Shown here: in pieces, positions 34,392-43,235 of the stretch
How positions within the stretch are numbered: position 1 is the stretch's first letter
Layout: the number at the start of each line of letters is the position of its first letter
Assembly (NCBI RefSeq): GCF_000772045.1
Contig: NZ_CP009754.1
Span: 6,634,001-6,698,000, forward strand
DNA length: 64,000 nucleotides
DNA from: Streptomyces sp. CCM_MD2014
GTDB lineage: Bacteria; Actinomycetota; Actinomycetes; Streptomycetales; Streptomycetaceae
Direction: 5' to 3'
Program-made: the position numbers and the translations under genes
The notes under the pieces: generated by a model
The model's input: the letters and a program-made list of their open reading frames with translations, nothing else
Told to the model about the DNA's origin: nothing
Database searches by the model: none

Positions 34392-35440
34392 TTCGCCGCC
34401 GCCTTCCTCACCGGTGTCTTCTCCTGCGCCGCGTCCTTCGCGGGAGCCTTCGCGACCGTCCCGACGGGAGCGGCGACCGCGAGGGCGCCCTCGTCGCCCG
34501 GGCCTCCTTCGGCCGGCGCGTTCAGCCGGTCCACGCCGTACCGCAGCGCCGAGGCGTACGTGTCGTCCGGGTCCAGACGCCGCAGCTCCTCCGCGATCAG
34601 CTCGGCCGTCTCACGGCGCTTGAGCGCGACCGCGCGGGCCGGCTGACCCTGGATGGAGAGGTTGGCCAGCGTGCCGTCGGCCCGGTCCAGGACGACCGGA
34701 CCGCAGTCGGTGTCCATCCGGACCGCCGTCAGACCCGGCCCGTCCGACACCGTGCGCTTCACCGGCACGTCCAGCCGGTCCGCGAGCCACATCGCCAGCA
34801 GCTCGCAGCTCGGGTTGAACTCCTCGCCCTCCACCTCGACCGACCGCACCTCGCAGTCGACCTGGTCGAGGGCCGCCGCCAGCATCGAACGCCACGGCGT
34901 GATGCGGGTCCACGACAGGTCCGTGTCGCCGGGTGCGTAGGCCTCCGCTCGGGCCACCAGCTCCCGTATCGGCTCCTCGCAGGCGTAGGTGTCGGTGACC
35001 CGGCGCTGGGCGAGCGCGCCCAGCGGGTCCTTGGCCGGGTCCAGCGGCGCGTTCACCGGCCACCAGACCACGACCGGCGCGTCCGGCAGCAGCAGCGGCA
35101 GGACCACCGACTGGGCGTGGTCGACGACGTCGCCGTACAGCCGCAGCACGATCGTCTCGCCGGTGCCCGCGTCGGCGCCGAGGCGGACCTCGGCGTCCAG
35201 CCGGGACTTGGTGCGGTCCCGGGGGGAGCGCGAGACGCGTTTGATGACGACGAGCGTGCGCGAGGGGTGCTCGTGCGCGGCGTCGCTCGCGGCCTTCAGC
35301 GCGTCGTAGGCGTTCTCCTCGTCGGTGACGATGACCAGCGTGAGCACCATGCCGACGGCCGGGGTGCCGATGGCCCGGCGGCCCAGCACCAGCGCCTTGT
35401 TGATCTTGCTGGCCGTGGTGTCCGTGAGGTCTGTCTTCAT
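34388..35440 (-). CDS. opcA: Glucose-6-phosphate dehydrogenase assembly protein OpcA
   Basis: A 350-residue OpcA homologue. OpcA is needed for assembly or redox activation of glucose-6-phosphate dehydrogenase in cyanobacteria and is kept beside zwf in actinobacteria. Recognisable are VLTLVIVTDEENAYDAL, SRTLVVIKRV, LLPDAPVVVWWPVNAP and TDTYACEEPIREL. The last 40 residues are a Lys/Ala-rich low-complexity tail (AKAPAKDAAQEK). It overlaps zwf and pgl by 4 nt each, implying tight translational coupling and a fixed ratio to its partner. Confidence 0.93.
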   Translation of the reverse strand: MKTDLTDTTASKINKALVLGRRAIGTPAVGMVLTLVIVTDEENAYDALKAASDAAHEHPSRTLVVIKRVSRSPRDRTKSRLDAEVRLGADAGTGETIVLRLYGDVVDHAQSVVLPLLLPDAPVVVWWPVNAPLDPAKDPLGALAQRRVTDTYACEEPIRELVARAEAYAPGDTDLSWTRITPWRSMLAAALDQVDCEVRSVEVEGEEFNPSCELLAMWLADRLDVPVKRTVSDGPGLTAVRMDTDCGPVVLDRADGTLANLSIQGQPARAVALKRRETAELIAEELRRLDPDDTYASALRYGVDRLNAPAEGGPGDEGALAVAAPVGTVAKAPAKDAAQEKTPVRKAAAK

Positions 35441-36960
35441 GGCCGGCGCCAGCTCCGTCCGTCTCGCTCCAGCATGTCGTCCGCCTCGGCGGGCCCCCAG
35501 GTGCCGGCCGGGTACTGGGCGGGAGTGCCGTGCGTGTCCCAGTACTCCTCGATCGGGTCGAGGATCTTCCAGGACAGCTCGACCTCCTCGGTGCGCGGGA
35601 AGAGGTTGGCGTCGCCGAGCAGCACGTCGAGGATCAGGCGCTCGTACGCCTCGGGGCTGGACTCCGTGAAGGACTCGCCGTAGGCGAAGTCCATCGACAC
35701 GTCCCGGATCTCCATCGACGTGCCCGGCACCTTGGAACCGAAGCGGACGGTGACGCCCTCGTCGGGCTGCACGCGGATGACGATCGCGTTCGAGCCGAGT
35801 TCCTCGGTGGCCGTCGTGTCGAAGGGGGAGTGCGGCGCCCGCTGGAAGACCACCGCGATCTCCGTGACCCTGCGGCCCAGGCGCTTGCCGGTGCGCAGGT
35901 AGAAGGGGACGCCCGCCCAGCGGCGGTTGTCGATGCCGACCTTGATCGCCGCGTAGGTGTCGGTCTTCGACTTGGGGTCGATGCCGTCCTCTTCGAGGTA
36001 GCCGACGGCCTTGGCGCCGCCCTGCCAGCCGGAGGCGTACTGCGCGCGCACGGTGTCGCGGCCCAGGTCCTTGGGGAGCCGGACCGCGCCCAGCACCTTC
36101 GTCTTCTCCGCCGCCAGCGCGTCCGCGTCGAAGGAGGCGGGCTCCTCCATCGCGGTCAGCGCGAGCAGCTGGAGCAGGTGGTTCTGGATGACGTCACGCG
36201 CCGCGCCGATGCCGTCGTAGTAGCCGGCCCGGCCGCCGATGCCGATGTCCTCGGCCATGGTGATCTGCACGTGGTCCACGTAGGACCGGTTCCAGATCGG
36301 TTCGAACATGGTGTTGGCGAAGCGCAGCGCCAGGATGTTCTGGACGGTCTCCTTGCCCAGGTAGTGGTCGATGCGGAAGACCTGGTCCGGGGCGAAGACC
36401 TCGTGGACGATCGCGTTCAGTTCCTCGGCCGACCTCAGGTCGTGGCCGAACGGCTTCTCGATCACCGCGCGGCGCCAGGAGCCGCCCGTCTGGTCGGCGA
36501 GCCCGTGCTTCTTGAGCTGCTGGATGACCACCGGGAAGGACTTGGGCGGCACCGACAGGTAGAAGGCGAAGTTGCCGCCCGTGCCCTGCGCCTTGTCCAG
36601 CTCCTCGATGGTGCCGCGCAGCCGCTCGAACGCGTCGTCGTCGTCGAAGGTGCCCTGGACGAAGCGCATCCCCTGGATGAGCTGCTGCCAGACCTCCTCG
36701 CGGAACGGGGTGCGGGAGTGCTCCTTGACGGCGTCATGCACGACCTGGGCGAAGTCCTCGTGCTCCCAGTCGCGGCGGGCGAACCCGACGAGCGAGAAGC
36801 CCGGCGGCAGCAGGCCCCGGTTGGCGAGGTCGTACACGGCGGGCATGAGCTTCTTGCGGGACAGATCGCCGGTGACGCCGAAAATGACCAGACCCGACGG
36901 CCCCGCGATGCGCGGGAGCCGTCGGTCTGCGGGGTCACGCAGCGGATTGCTGCTCGACAA
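35437..36960 (-). CDS. zwf: Glucose-6-phosphate 1-dehydrogenase
   Basis: The 507-residue enzyme oxidises glucose-6-phosphate with NADP+ to start the oxidative pentose phosphate pathway. The dinucleotide fingerprint GVTGDLSRKK is at 28-37, EKPFG at 168-172 and the active-site signature RIDHYLGKE at 196-204. The start is TTG at 36960: it lies 3 nt after the tal stop, GAAGGG within the tal end is about 8 nt upstream, and the following SSSNPLRDP is where family members begin. It is coupled to opcA by a 4-nt overlap. Confidence 0.96.
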   Translation of the reverse strand: MSSSNPLRDPADRRLPRIAGPSGLVIFGVTGDLSRKKLMPAVYDLANRGLLPPGFSLVGFARRDWEHEDFAQVVHDAVKEHSRTPFREEVWQQLIQGMRFVQGTFDDDDAFERLRGTIEELDKAQGTGGNFAFYLSVPPKSFPVVIQQLKKHGLADQTGGSWRRAVIEKPFGHDLRSAEELNAIVHEVFAPDQVFRIDHYLGKETVQNILALRFANTMFEPIWNRSYVDHVQITMAEDIGIGGRAGYYDGIGAARDVIQNHLLQLLALTAMEEPASFDADALAAEKTKVLGAVRLPKDLGRDTVRAQYASGWQGGAKAVGYLEEDGIDPKSKTDTYAAIKVGIDNRRWAGVPFYLRTGKRLGRRVTEIAVVFQRAPHSPFDTTATEELGSNAIVIRVQPDEGVTVRFGSKVPGTSMEIRDVSMDFAYGESFTESSPEAYERLILDVLLGDANLFPRTEEVELSWKILDPIEEYWDTHGTPAQYPAGTWGPAEADDMLERDGRSWRRP

Positions 36961-36963
36961 TTG

Positions 36964-38082
36964 TCAGCCCTTCGAGGGAGCGAGGCGCTTGAGCTCCGCC
37001 TCCGTGGACTTCAGCAGGTCGTTCCAGGACGCCTCGAACTTCTCGACGCCCTCGTCCTCCAGGAGCTGGACCACCTCGTCGTAGGAGATCCCGAGCTTCT
37101 CGACCGCGTCGAGGTCGGCGCGGGCCTGCTCGTACGTCCCCGAGACGGCGTTGCCACCGATCTCGCCGTGGTCCTCGGTGGCGAACAGGGTCGCCTCCGG
37201 CATGGTGTTCACCGTGTTCGGCGCGACCAGGTCGGTGACGTACATGGTGTCGCTGTACGCCTTGTCCTTCACGCCGGTCGACGCCCACAGCGGGCGCTGC
37301 TTGTTGGCGCCGGCCTTCTCCAGGGCGGCCCAGCGGTCGGAGGCGAAGACCTCCTCGTACGCCTGGTAGGCCAGACGGGCGTTGGCGACGGCGGCCTTGC
37401 CGCGCAGGGCCTTGGCCTCGTCGGTGCCGATCGCGTCGATCCGCTTGTCGATCTCGGTGTCCACGCGGGACACGAAGAAGGACGCCACCGAGTGGATCTG
37501 CGAGAGGTCCAGGCCGCGCTCCTTGGCCTTCTCCAGACCGGTCAGGAACGCGTCCATGACCTTGCGGTAGCGCTCCAGCGAGAAGATCAGCGTGACGTTG
37601 ACGCTGATGCCCAGACCGATGGTCTCGGCGATCGCCGGGATGCCGGCCTCGGTGGCCGGGATCTTGATCAGCGTGTTGGGCCGGTCCACCAGCCAGGCCA
37701 GCTGCTTGGCCTCGGCGACCGTGGCCCGGGTGTTGTGGGCGAGGCGCGGGTCGACCTCGATGGAGACCCGGCCGTCCTTGCCGCCGGTGTTGTCGAACAC
37801 CGGGCGCAGGATGTCGGCGGCGTCACGGACGTCCGCCGTGGTGATCATGCGGATGGCCTCTTCGACCGTGACCTCGCGGGCGGCGAGGTCGGTGAGCTGC
37901 GTGTCGTAGCCGTCGCCCTGCGAGATCGCCTTCTGGAAGATCGACGGGTTGGTGGTGACGCCCACGACGTGCTGCTGGTCGATCAGCTCGGCGAGGTTGC
38001 CGGACGTGATCCGCTTGCGCGACAGGTCGTCCAGCCAGATCGCCACGCCTTCGTCGGAGAGGCGCTTGAGTGCGTCTGTCAT
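36964..38082 (-). CDS. tal: Transaldolase
   Basis: The 372-residue TIM-barrel enzyme transfers a dihydroxyacetone unit between pentose phosphate pathway sugars. The N-terminal signature VGVTTNPSIFQKA and the Schiff-base lysine K140 in NTLIKIPATEAG are present; the length fits the mycobacterial/Streptomyces (type II) transaldolases. GGAGATGCATTTTCC places a good ribosome site before the ATG. It lies 37 nt after tkt and 3 nt before zwf in the operon. Confidence 0.96.
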   Translation of the reverse strand: MTDALKRLSDEGVAIWLDDLSRKRITSGNLAELIDQQHVVGVTTNPSIFQKAISQGDGYDTQLTDLAAREVTVEEAIRMITTADVRDAADILRPVFDNTGGKDGRVSIEVDPRLAHNTRATVAEAKQLAWLVDRPNTLIKIPATEAGIPAIAETIGLGISVNVTLIFSLERYRKVMDAFLTGLEKAKERGLDLSQIHSVASFFVSRVDTEIDKRIDAIGTDEAKALRGKAAVANARLAYQAYEEVFASDRWAALEKAGANKQRPLWASTGVKDKAYSDTMYVTDLVAPNTVNTMPEATLFATEDHGEIGGNAVSGTYEQARADLDAVEKLGISYDEVVQLLEDEGVEKFEASWNDLLKSTEAELKRLAPSKG

Positions 38083-38119
38083 GGAAAATGCATCTCCTAC
38101 TACGTGTCGTATACGAGCG

Positions 38120-40207
38120 TCAGCGCTGGGCGGCGGCGAGGGATTCCCGCGCCGCGGAAGCCACGTTCTCGGCGGTGAAGCCGTACTCCTTGAAGAGCAC
38201 CTTGGCGTCCGCGGAGGCGCCGAAGTGTTCCAGGGAGACGATGCGGCCGGTGTCTCCCACGTACTTGTGCCAGGTCAGTGCGACTCCGGCCTCGACGGCG
38301 ACCCGGGCCTTCACGGACGGGGGCAGGACGCTGTCCCGGTACCCCTGGTCCTGCTGCTCGAACCACTCCACGCACGGCATGGACACCACACGGGTCGGTA
38401 CGCCCTCGGCCTGGAGTGCCTCACGCGCCCCGACGGCCACGTGGACCTCGGAACCGGTCGCGATCAGCACCACCCGGGGTGCGCCGCCCTCGGCCTCGAA
38501 CAGCACGTAGCCGCCCCTGGCCGCGTCCTCGTTCGGCTCGTAGGTCGGCACGCCCTGACGGGTCAGCGCCAGACCGTGCGGCTGGCCCTTGCCGAACTCC
38601 TTGGTCCAGCGGCGCTGGATCTCGCGCCAGGCGATCGCCGTCTCGTTGGCGTCGGCCGGACGGACCACGTTCAGGCCCGGGATGGCGCGCAGTGAGGCCA
38701 GGTGCTCGACCGGCTGGTGGGTCGGGCCGTCCTCGCCCAGGCCGATGGAGTCGTGCGTCCACACGTAGGTGACCGGCAGGTGCATCAGCGCGGACAGGCG
38801 CACGGCGTTGCGCATGTAGTCGGAGAAGACCAGGAACGTTCCGCCGTAGACGCGGGTGTTGCCGTGGAGCGTGATGCCGTTCATCTGCGCGGCCATCGCG
38901 TGTTCGCGGATGCCGAAGTGGATGGTGCGGCCGTACGGGTCCGCCTCCGGCAGCGGGTTGCCCGCCGGGAGGAAGGACGACGTCTTGTCGATCGTCGTGT
39001 TGTTCGAGCCGGCGAGGTCGGCCGAGCCGCCCCACAGCTCCGGGACGACCGCGCCGAGGGCCTGGAGGACCTTGCCGGACGCGGCGCGGGTCGCCAGGCC
39101 CTTGCCCGCCTCGAAGACCGGGATCTTCTCCTCCCAGCCCTTGGGCAGCTCGCCCTTGGCGACGCGGTCGTACTCGGCGGCGCGCTCGGGGTTGTTGTCC
39201 CGCCACTGCTGGAAGGACTTCTCCCACACCGCGCGGGCCGCCTGGCCCTTCTCCAGCGCCTTGCGGGTGTGCGCGATGACCTCGTCGGAGACCTCGAAGG
39301 ACTTCTCCGGGTCGAAGCCCAGGACCCGCTTGGTCGCGGCGACCTCGTCGTCGCCGAGGGCGGAGCCGTGGGCGGCCTCGGTGTTCTGGGCGTGCGGGGC
39401 GGGCCAGGCGATGATCGAGCGCATCGCGATGAAGGAGGGGCGGTCGGTGACCTTCTTCGCCGCCTGGATCGCGTCGTAGATCGCGTGCGGGTCCAGGTCG
39501 CCGTCCGGCTTCGGCGCGACACGCTGCACGTGCCAGCCGTAGGCCTCGTACCGCTTGCAGGTGTCCTCGGAGACGGCCGTCTCGGTGTCGCCCTCGATGG
39601 AGATGTGGTTGTCGTCCCACAGCAGCACCAGGTTGCCCAGCTTCTGGTGACCGGCCATCGAGGACGCCTCGGCGGAGATACCCTCCTGCAGACAGCCGTC
39701 ACCGGCGATGCAGTAGACGAAGTGGTCGAACGGGGAAGCGCCCTCCGGGGCCCCGGGGTCGAACAGGCCGCGCTCGTAGCGGGCGGCCATCGCCATGCCC
39801 ACCGCGTTGGCCACACCCTGGCCCAGCGGACCGGTCGTGGTCTCCACACCGGTGGTGTGGCCGTACTCCGGGTGGCCGGGGGTCTTCGACCCCCACGTCC
39901 GGAAGGACTCCAGGTCGTCCAGTTCCAGGCCGAAGCCGGCCAGGTACAGCTGGGTGTAGAGGGTCAGGGACGAGTGACCCGCGGACAGCACGAAACGGTC
40001 GCGTCCGACCCAGTTCGCGTCGGCGGGGTCGTGCCGCATCACCTTCTGGAAGAGGGTGTAGGCGGCGGGCGCCAGGCTCATCGCCGTACCCGGATGGCCG
40101 TTGCCAACCTTCTGTACGGCATCGGCGGCCAGGACGCGGGCGGTGTCCACGGCCCGCTGGTCCAACTCGGTCCACTCGAGGTCTGCGGTGGTCGGCTTGG
40201 TGCTCAC
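38120..40207 (-). CDS. tkt: Transketolase
   Basis: The 695-residue thiamine-diphosphate enzyme transfers two-carbon units in the non-oxidative pentose phosphate pathway. The pyrophosphate-binding signature GDGCLQEGISAEASSMAG, the N-terminal KVGNGHPGTAMSLAP and the pyrimidine-domain stretch HDSIGLGEDGPTHQPVEHL are all present. The GTG at 40207 (STKPTTADLEWTELDQRAVDTAR) follows GAGGAG at a rather long spacing of about 12 nt. It heads the operon tkt-tal-zwf-opcA-pgl. A 22-bp perfect palindrome sits 33 nt upstream in the leader and may influence expression. Confidence 0.97.
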   Translation of the reverse strand: MSTKPTTADLEWTELDQRAVDTARVLAADAVQKVGNGHPGTAMSLAPAAYTLFQKVMRHDPADANWVGRDRFVLSAGHSSLTLYTQLYLAGFGLELDDLESFRTWGSKTPGHPEYGHTTGVETTTGPLGQGVANAVGMAMAARYERGLFDPGAPEGASPFDHFVYCIAGDGCLQEGISAEASSMAGHQKLGNLVLLWDDNHISIEGDTETAVSEDTCKRYEAYGWHVQRVAPKPDGDLDPHAIYDAIQAAKKVTDRPSFIAMRSIIAWPAPHAQNTEAAHGSALGDDEVAATKRVLGFDPEKSFEVSDEVIAHTRKALEKGQAARAVWEKSFQQWRDNNPERAAEYDRVAKGELPKGWEEKIPVFEAGKGLATRAASGKVLQALGAVVPELWGGSADLAGSNNTTIDKTSSFLPAGNPLPEADPYGRTIHFGIREHAMAAQMNGITLHGNTRVYGGTFLVFSDYMRNAVRLSALMHLPVTYVWTHDSIGLGEDGPTHQPVEHLASLRAIPGLNVVRPADANETAIAWREIQRRWTKEFGKGQPHGLALTRQGVPTYEPNEDAARGGYVLFEAEGGAPRVVLIATGSEVHVAVGAREALQAEGVPTRVVSMPCVEWFEQQDQGYRDSVLPPSVKARVAVEAGVALTWHKYVGDTGRIVSLEHFGASADAKVLFKEYGFTAENVASAARESLAAAQR

Positions 40208-40584
40208 CCTGAGTCAGGGCTCCTCTCCACATGTCGGTTGCCGGTGCACGGGTGCACCGGCTGCCGGCGCGTCCGTGAGTCGGCCGGCCATGGCCGAGCC
40301 TACCCCCGTAAGTACGTGCGTTTTTCCGCTGGAAACCAGACTGCCGGGACTCTTCTCGATCCGCCTGTCGGCCGGGTGAAACCGCATTCGGCAAGTGAAT
40401 ACGGAGCCGCTCATCTGACTGCTCAATCGACTCTCCGCACGCACGTCGGAGCGCTCGCGCCAACACGAGCCCACCCCCGCGAAGGCCGAGGTATGGGCAA
40501 CGTCTAAAGTGGCGTGGTACGCGCGAGCCTTTACCGCCACTTCACACGGCGGGGCTTGCTGGGATGTCTCTGTCAGGGGTGTGC
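40208..40584. other. Divergent promoter region between tkt and ctaB
   Basis: This 377-bp stretch holds no gene. It contains the tkt leader palindrome at 40240-40261, an AT-richer section around 40310-40340 with the inverted repeat TTTCC-gct-GGAAA, and a TAAAGT -10-like hexamer at 40505 on the ctaB side. No firm -35 boxes were identified. Confidence 0.5.
40240..40261. repeat. 22-bp perfect palindrome in the tkt leader
   Basis: Arms GCCGGTGCAC (40240-40249) and GTGCACCGGC (40252-40261) are exact complements around GG, 33 nt before the tkt start codon. As DNA it could be an operator, as RNA a stable hairpin. Confidence 0.7.
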
Positions 40585-41565
40585 GTGACGGCCGTTGAAT
40601 CCCGTCCTGCGGGTGGGGGTACCTCCCATGCCCTTAAGGCAATGGGGGATATCGGGACGAGCCAGAGCCCGAGTCACCGGCCGTTCGGGGCCCGTGTCAA
40701 GGCGTTCGTGGCGCTGACCAAGCCACGGATCATCGAGCTTCTGCTCATCACCACCGTTCCGGTGATGTTCCTCGCCGAGCAGGGTGTTCCGAATCTGAAA
40801 CTGGTCCTGCTGACCTGCGTCGGCGGTTATCTGTCGGCCGGCGGCGCCAACGCGCTGAACATGTACATCGACCGCGACATCGACGCGCTGATGGACCGGA
40901 CCTCGCAGCGCCCGCTGGTGACCGGCATGGTCAGTCCGGTCGAATGCCTCGTCTTCGGCATCACCCTCGCGATCGTCTCGACGCTGCTGTTCGGGTTCAC
41001 CGTCAACTGGCTGTCGGCCTGGCTCTCGCTCGGCGCGCTCCTCTTCTACGTCGTCGTCTACACGATGATCCTCAAGCGGCGCACCTCGCAGAACATCGTC
41101 TGGGGCGGCATCGCCGGCTGTCTGCCGGTGCTCATCGGCTGGTCCGCCGTGACCAACTCGATGTCCTGGGCACCGATCATCCTCTTCGGGGTGATGTTCT
41201 TCTGGACGCCGCCGCACTACTGGCCGCTGTCCATGAAGGTCAAGGAGGACTACGCGCGCGTCGGCGTGCCGATGCTCCCGGTGATCGCGTCCAACAAGGT
41301 CGTCGCCCGCCAGATCGTCATCTACAGCTGGGTGATGGTCGCCGTGTCGCTGCTGCTGACGCCGCTCGGCTACACCGGCTGGTTCTACACGGCGGTCGCC
41401 GTGGCGGCCGGCGGCATGTGGCTGTGGGAGGCGCACGGGCTGCAGAACCGCGCCAAGGCCGAGGTCACGGGCGCCAAGCTCAAGGAGATGCGGCTCTTCC
41501 ACTGGTCCATCACCTACGTGTCGGTGCTGTTCCTCGCGATCGCGGTGGACCCCTTCCTGCGCTGA
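40585..41565 (+). CDS. ctaB: Protoheme IX farnesyltransferase (heme O synthase)
   Basis: CtaB attaches farnesyl to protoheme, giving heme O for cytochrome oxidase. The UbiA-type membrane protein (326 residues from this start) has about nine helices, the prenyl-diphosphate Asp motif NMYIDRDIDALMDRT and FFWTPPHYWPLSMKVKEDY. The start is uncertain. GTG 40585 (TAVESRPAG) has AGGGG upstream. An ATG at 40564 and an ATG at 40642 are also in frame, the last lying beyond a repeat element that would otherwise be coded as GGGTSHALKAMGD. ctaA, the next enzyme of heme A synthesis, lies 2.4 kb to the right on the other strand. Confidence 0.93.
   Translation: MTAVESRPAGGGTSHALKAMGDIGTSQSPSHRPFGARVKAFVALTKPRIIELLLITTVPVMFLAEQGVPNLKLVLLTCVGGYLSAGGANALNMYIDRDIDALMDRTSQRPLVTGMVSPVECLVFGITLAIVSTLLFGFTVNWLSAWLSLGALLFYVVVYTMILKRRTSQNIVWGGIAGCLPVLIGWSAVTNSMSWAPIILFGVMFFWTPPHYWPLSMKVKEDYARVGVPMLPVIASNKVVARQIVIYSWVMVAVSLLLTPLGYTGWFYTAVAVAAGGMWLWEAHGLQNRAKAEVTGAKLKEMRLFHWSITYVSVLFLAIAVDPFLR
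40614..40650. repeat. Small GC-rich palindromic repeat at the ctaB start
   Basis: The segment reads GGGGGTACCTCCC then ATGCCCTTAAGGCAAT then GGGGGA. CCCATGCC and GGCAATGGG pair with one bulge. It resembles the short GGTACCTCCC..GGGGGA palindromic elements scattered in Streptomyces genomes. Confidence 0.55.
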
Positions 41566-41574
41566 GATCCTGCC

Positions 41575-41620
41575 GCGACGGGCGGGGTGCGTGGTCAAGG
41601 CCACGCACCCCGCCCGTCGC
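41575..41620 (+). terminator. Strong terminator after ctaB
   Basis: A perfect 20-bp stem (41575-41594 with 41601-41620) encloses the 6-nt loop TCAAGG, 10 nt after the ctaB stop. Confidence 0.85.
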
Positions 41621-41639
41621 CGTTCGATCTACCCGTCGG

Positions 41640-41645
41640 TAGCAT
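41640..41645 (+). promoter_or_regulatory. Candidate -10 box of a leaderless small gene
   Basis: TAGCAT ends 7 nt before the ATG at 41653, with no Shine-Dalgarno in between; a leaderless transcript is likely. Confidence 0.4.
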
Positions 41646-41652
41646 CCTGGTC

Positions 41653-42021
41653 ATGGCAGACACGCAGCAGGTGGAGACGGAGCAGGCCGGCGCGAAGGGC
41701 GGCTGGGCCGACCGGTGGGACGCGTACGAGGTGACCCGGATGGCCGGGCGGATCGAAGCCTTCGCCAAGGCCCACGGCGGTGCCGAGGCCCAGGTGGCCC
41801 ATCTCGGCGAGCGCGGCGCCCGGATCGTCCTCGTCGGTGAGGACGGAGCCTGGGGCGACCTGGTCGCCCGTACCCACGAGCGGGCGCGCAAGGCGGTGGA
41901 GAAGTCCGGGATCACCGTCCACGAGGACTTCGACGGCGAGTTCGCGGCCAAGGTCACCACGGGCCGCTACGAGTGGTCGCGCATGGCGGGCATCCAGGTC
42001 GGAGGCCCGAGCAACACCTGA
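41653..42021 (+). CDS. Conserved hypothetical protein, 122 residues
   Basis: I do not recognise a characterised family. The protein is soluble and starts MADTQQVETEQAGAKGGWAD. The middle has an alpha/beta pattern (RIEAFAKAHGGAEAQVAHLG, ARIVLVGEDGAWGDLVARTHERARKAVEKSG) and the end is TGRYEWSRMAGIQVGGP. No signal peptide, membrane helix or Cys is present. The start ATG fits a leaderless promoter. It lies alone between the ctaB terminator and the amidohydrolase-like gene 67 nt downstream; I can assign no function. Confidence 0.75.
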   Translation: MADTQQVETEQAGAKGGWADRWDAYEVTRMAGRIEAFAKAHGGAEAQVAHLGERGARIVLVGEDGAWGDLVARTHERARKAVEKSGITVHEDFDGEFAAKVTTGRYEWSRMAGIQVGGPSNT

Positions 42022-42088
42022 GACCGGGTTCACCCGTTAGGACCGTAGGAAGCCGCAAAGGCGAACGGTCCCAGCACGGGGAGCCCGG

Positions 42089-43195
42089 ATGATCGAAACG
42101 CCGTCCCTGGTGGACCAGTACTGCCACGGCGTCCTGAGAACGGAGCTGGGCCTCGGCACCTTCGAGGCCCAGCTGGCCCGCACCGAGGGCCCGCCCGCCC
42201 CGGGCACCACCCTCTTCGACACCCAGACCGGCTTCGCGGTACGCCGCTGGTGCCCGCCCCTGCTCGGCCTGGAACCGCACTGCCCGCCCGCCCGCTACCT
42301 GGCCCGGCGCCGCGAACTGGGCGTCATGGAGGCCGACCGCCGGCTGCTGCGCGGCAGCGGCATCACCACCTACCTGGTCGACGCCGGACTGCCCGGCGAC
42401 CTCACCGGACCCACCGAGATGGCCTCCGCCGCGGACGCCGACACCCACGAGATCGTGCGTCTGGAACTGCTCGCCGAGCAGGTCGCCGACACCTCCGGCA
42501 CCGTCGAGTCCTTCCTCGCCAACCTCGCCGAGGCCGTGCACGGCGCCGCCGCGAACGCCGTCGCCTTCACCTCCGTCGCGGGGGTACGCCACGGCCTCGC
42601 CCTCGCCCCGGAGCCGCCCGGCGCGGGCGAGGTGCGCGGGGCCGCCGCCCGCTGGCTCACCGGGCGCGAGGTCGGCGGGGAACTGAGCGACCCGGTGCTG
42701 CTGCGCCACCTGCTGTGGATCGCCGTCGCCTCGGGGCTGCCGCTCCAGCTGCACGCGGGCCTCGGCGAGCCGGGCCTGCGCATCGACCGCACCGACCCGG
42801 TCCTGCTCACCGACTTCGTGCGGGCCACCGCGGGTCTCGGCACCGACCTGGTCCTGCTGCACGGCTACCCGTACCACCGCCACGCCGCCCACCTGGCCGG
42901 CGTCTTCCCGCACGTCTACGCCGACTCCGGCGCCGCCCTGGTGCGCACCGGCGCCCGCGCGGCGACGGTCCTCGCCGAGATCCTGGAGCTGGCCCCCTTC
43001 GGCAAGATCCTTTTCTCCAGCGGCGCCCAGGGCCTGCCCGAACTCCACGTGGTCGCCGCCCGGCTGTTCCGCGAGGCCCTGGGCCGGGTGCTGGGCGCGT
43101 GGGTGGCCGAGGGGGCGTGGTCCCTCGGGGACGCGCAGCGGGTGGCGGCGATGATCGCTTCGGGGAACGCGGGCCGGGTGTACGGACTGGAGTGA
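42089..43195 (+). CDS. Amidohydrolase-2-family protein with incomplete metal site
   Basis: A 368-residue TIM-barrel protein of the amidohydrolase-2 type, similar in style to the N-terminal domain of FluG/glutamine-synthetase-like fusion proteins. N-terminal DQYCHGVL stands where an H-x-H should be (only one His). LPLQLHAGLGEPG and VLLHGYPYHRHAAHLAGVFPHVYADSG keep barrel histidines. The final strand reads FSSGAQGLPE, with Ser where the catalytic/metal Asp (usually SD) is expected. Catalysis may therefore be altered or absent. The ATG at 42089 has GGGGAG upstream. Its neighbours are a nucleotidyltransferase and the heme A genes; no pathway link is clear. Confidence 0.72.
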   Translation: MIETPSLVDQYCHGVLRTELGLGTFEAQLARTEGPPAPGTTLFDTQTGFAVRRWCPPLLGLEPHCPPARYLARRRELGVMEADRRLLRGSGITTYLVDAGLPGDLTGPTEMASAADADTHEIVRLELLAEQVADTSGTVESFLANLAEAVHGAAANAVAFTSVAGVRHGLALAPEPPGAGEVRGAAARWLTGREVGGELSDPVLLRHLLWIAVASGLPLQLHAGLGEPGLRIDRTDPVLLTDFVRATAGLGTDLVLLHGYPYHRHAAHLAGVFPHVYADSGAALVRTGARAATVLAEILELAPFGKILFSSGAQGLPELHVVAARLFREALGRVLGAWVAEGAWSLGDAQRVAAMIASGNAGRVYGLE

Positions 43196-43235
43196 CGGCT
43201 GTACACCCCGGAGTGACGGGTCGAAACTGGGGCGC

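Noticed and set aside
35530..38178. An 882-codon plus-strand frame over zwf and tal
   Set aside because: Antisense shadow of two well-identified enzymes, with residue composition typical of such shadows.
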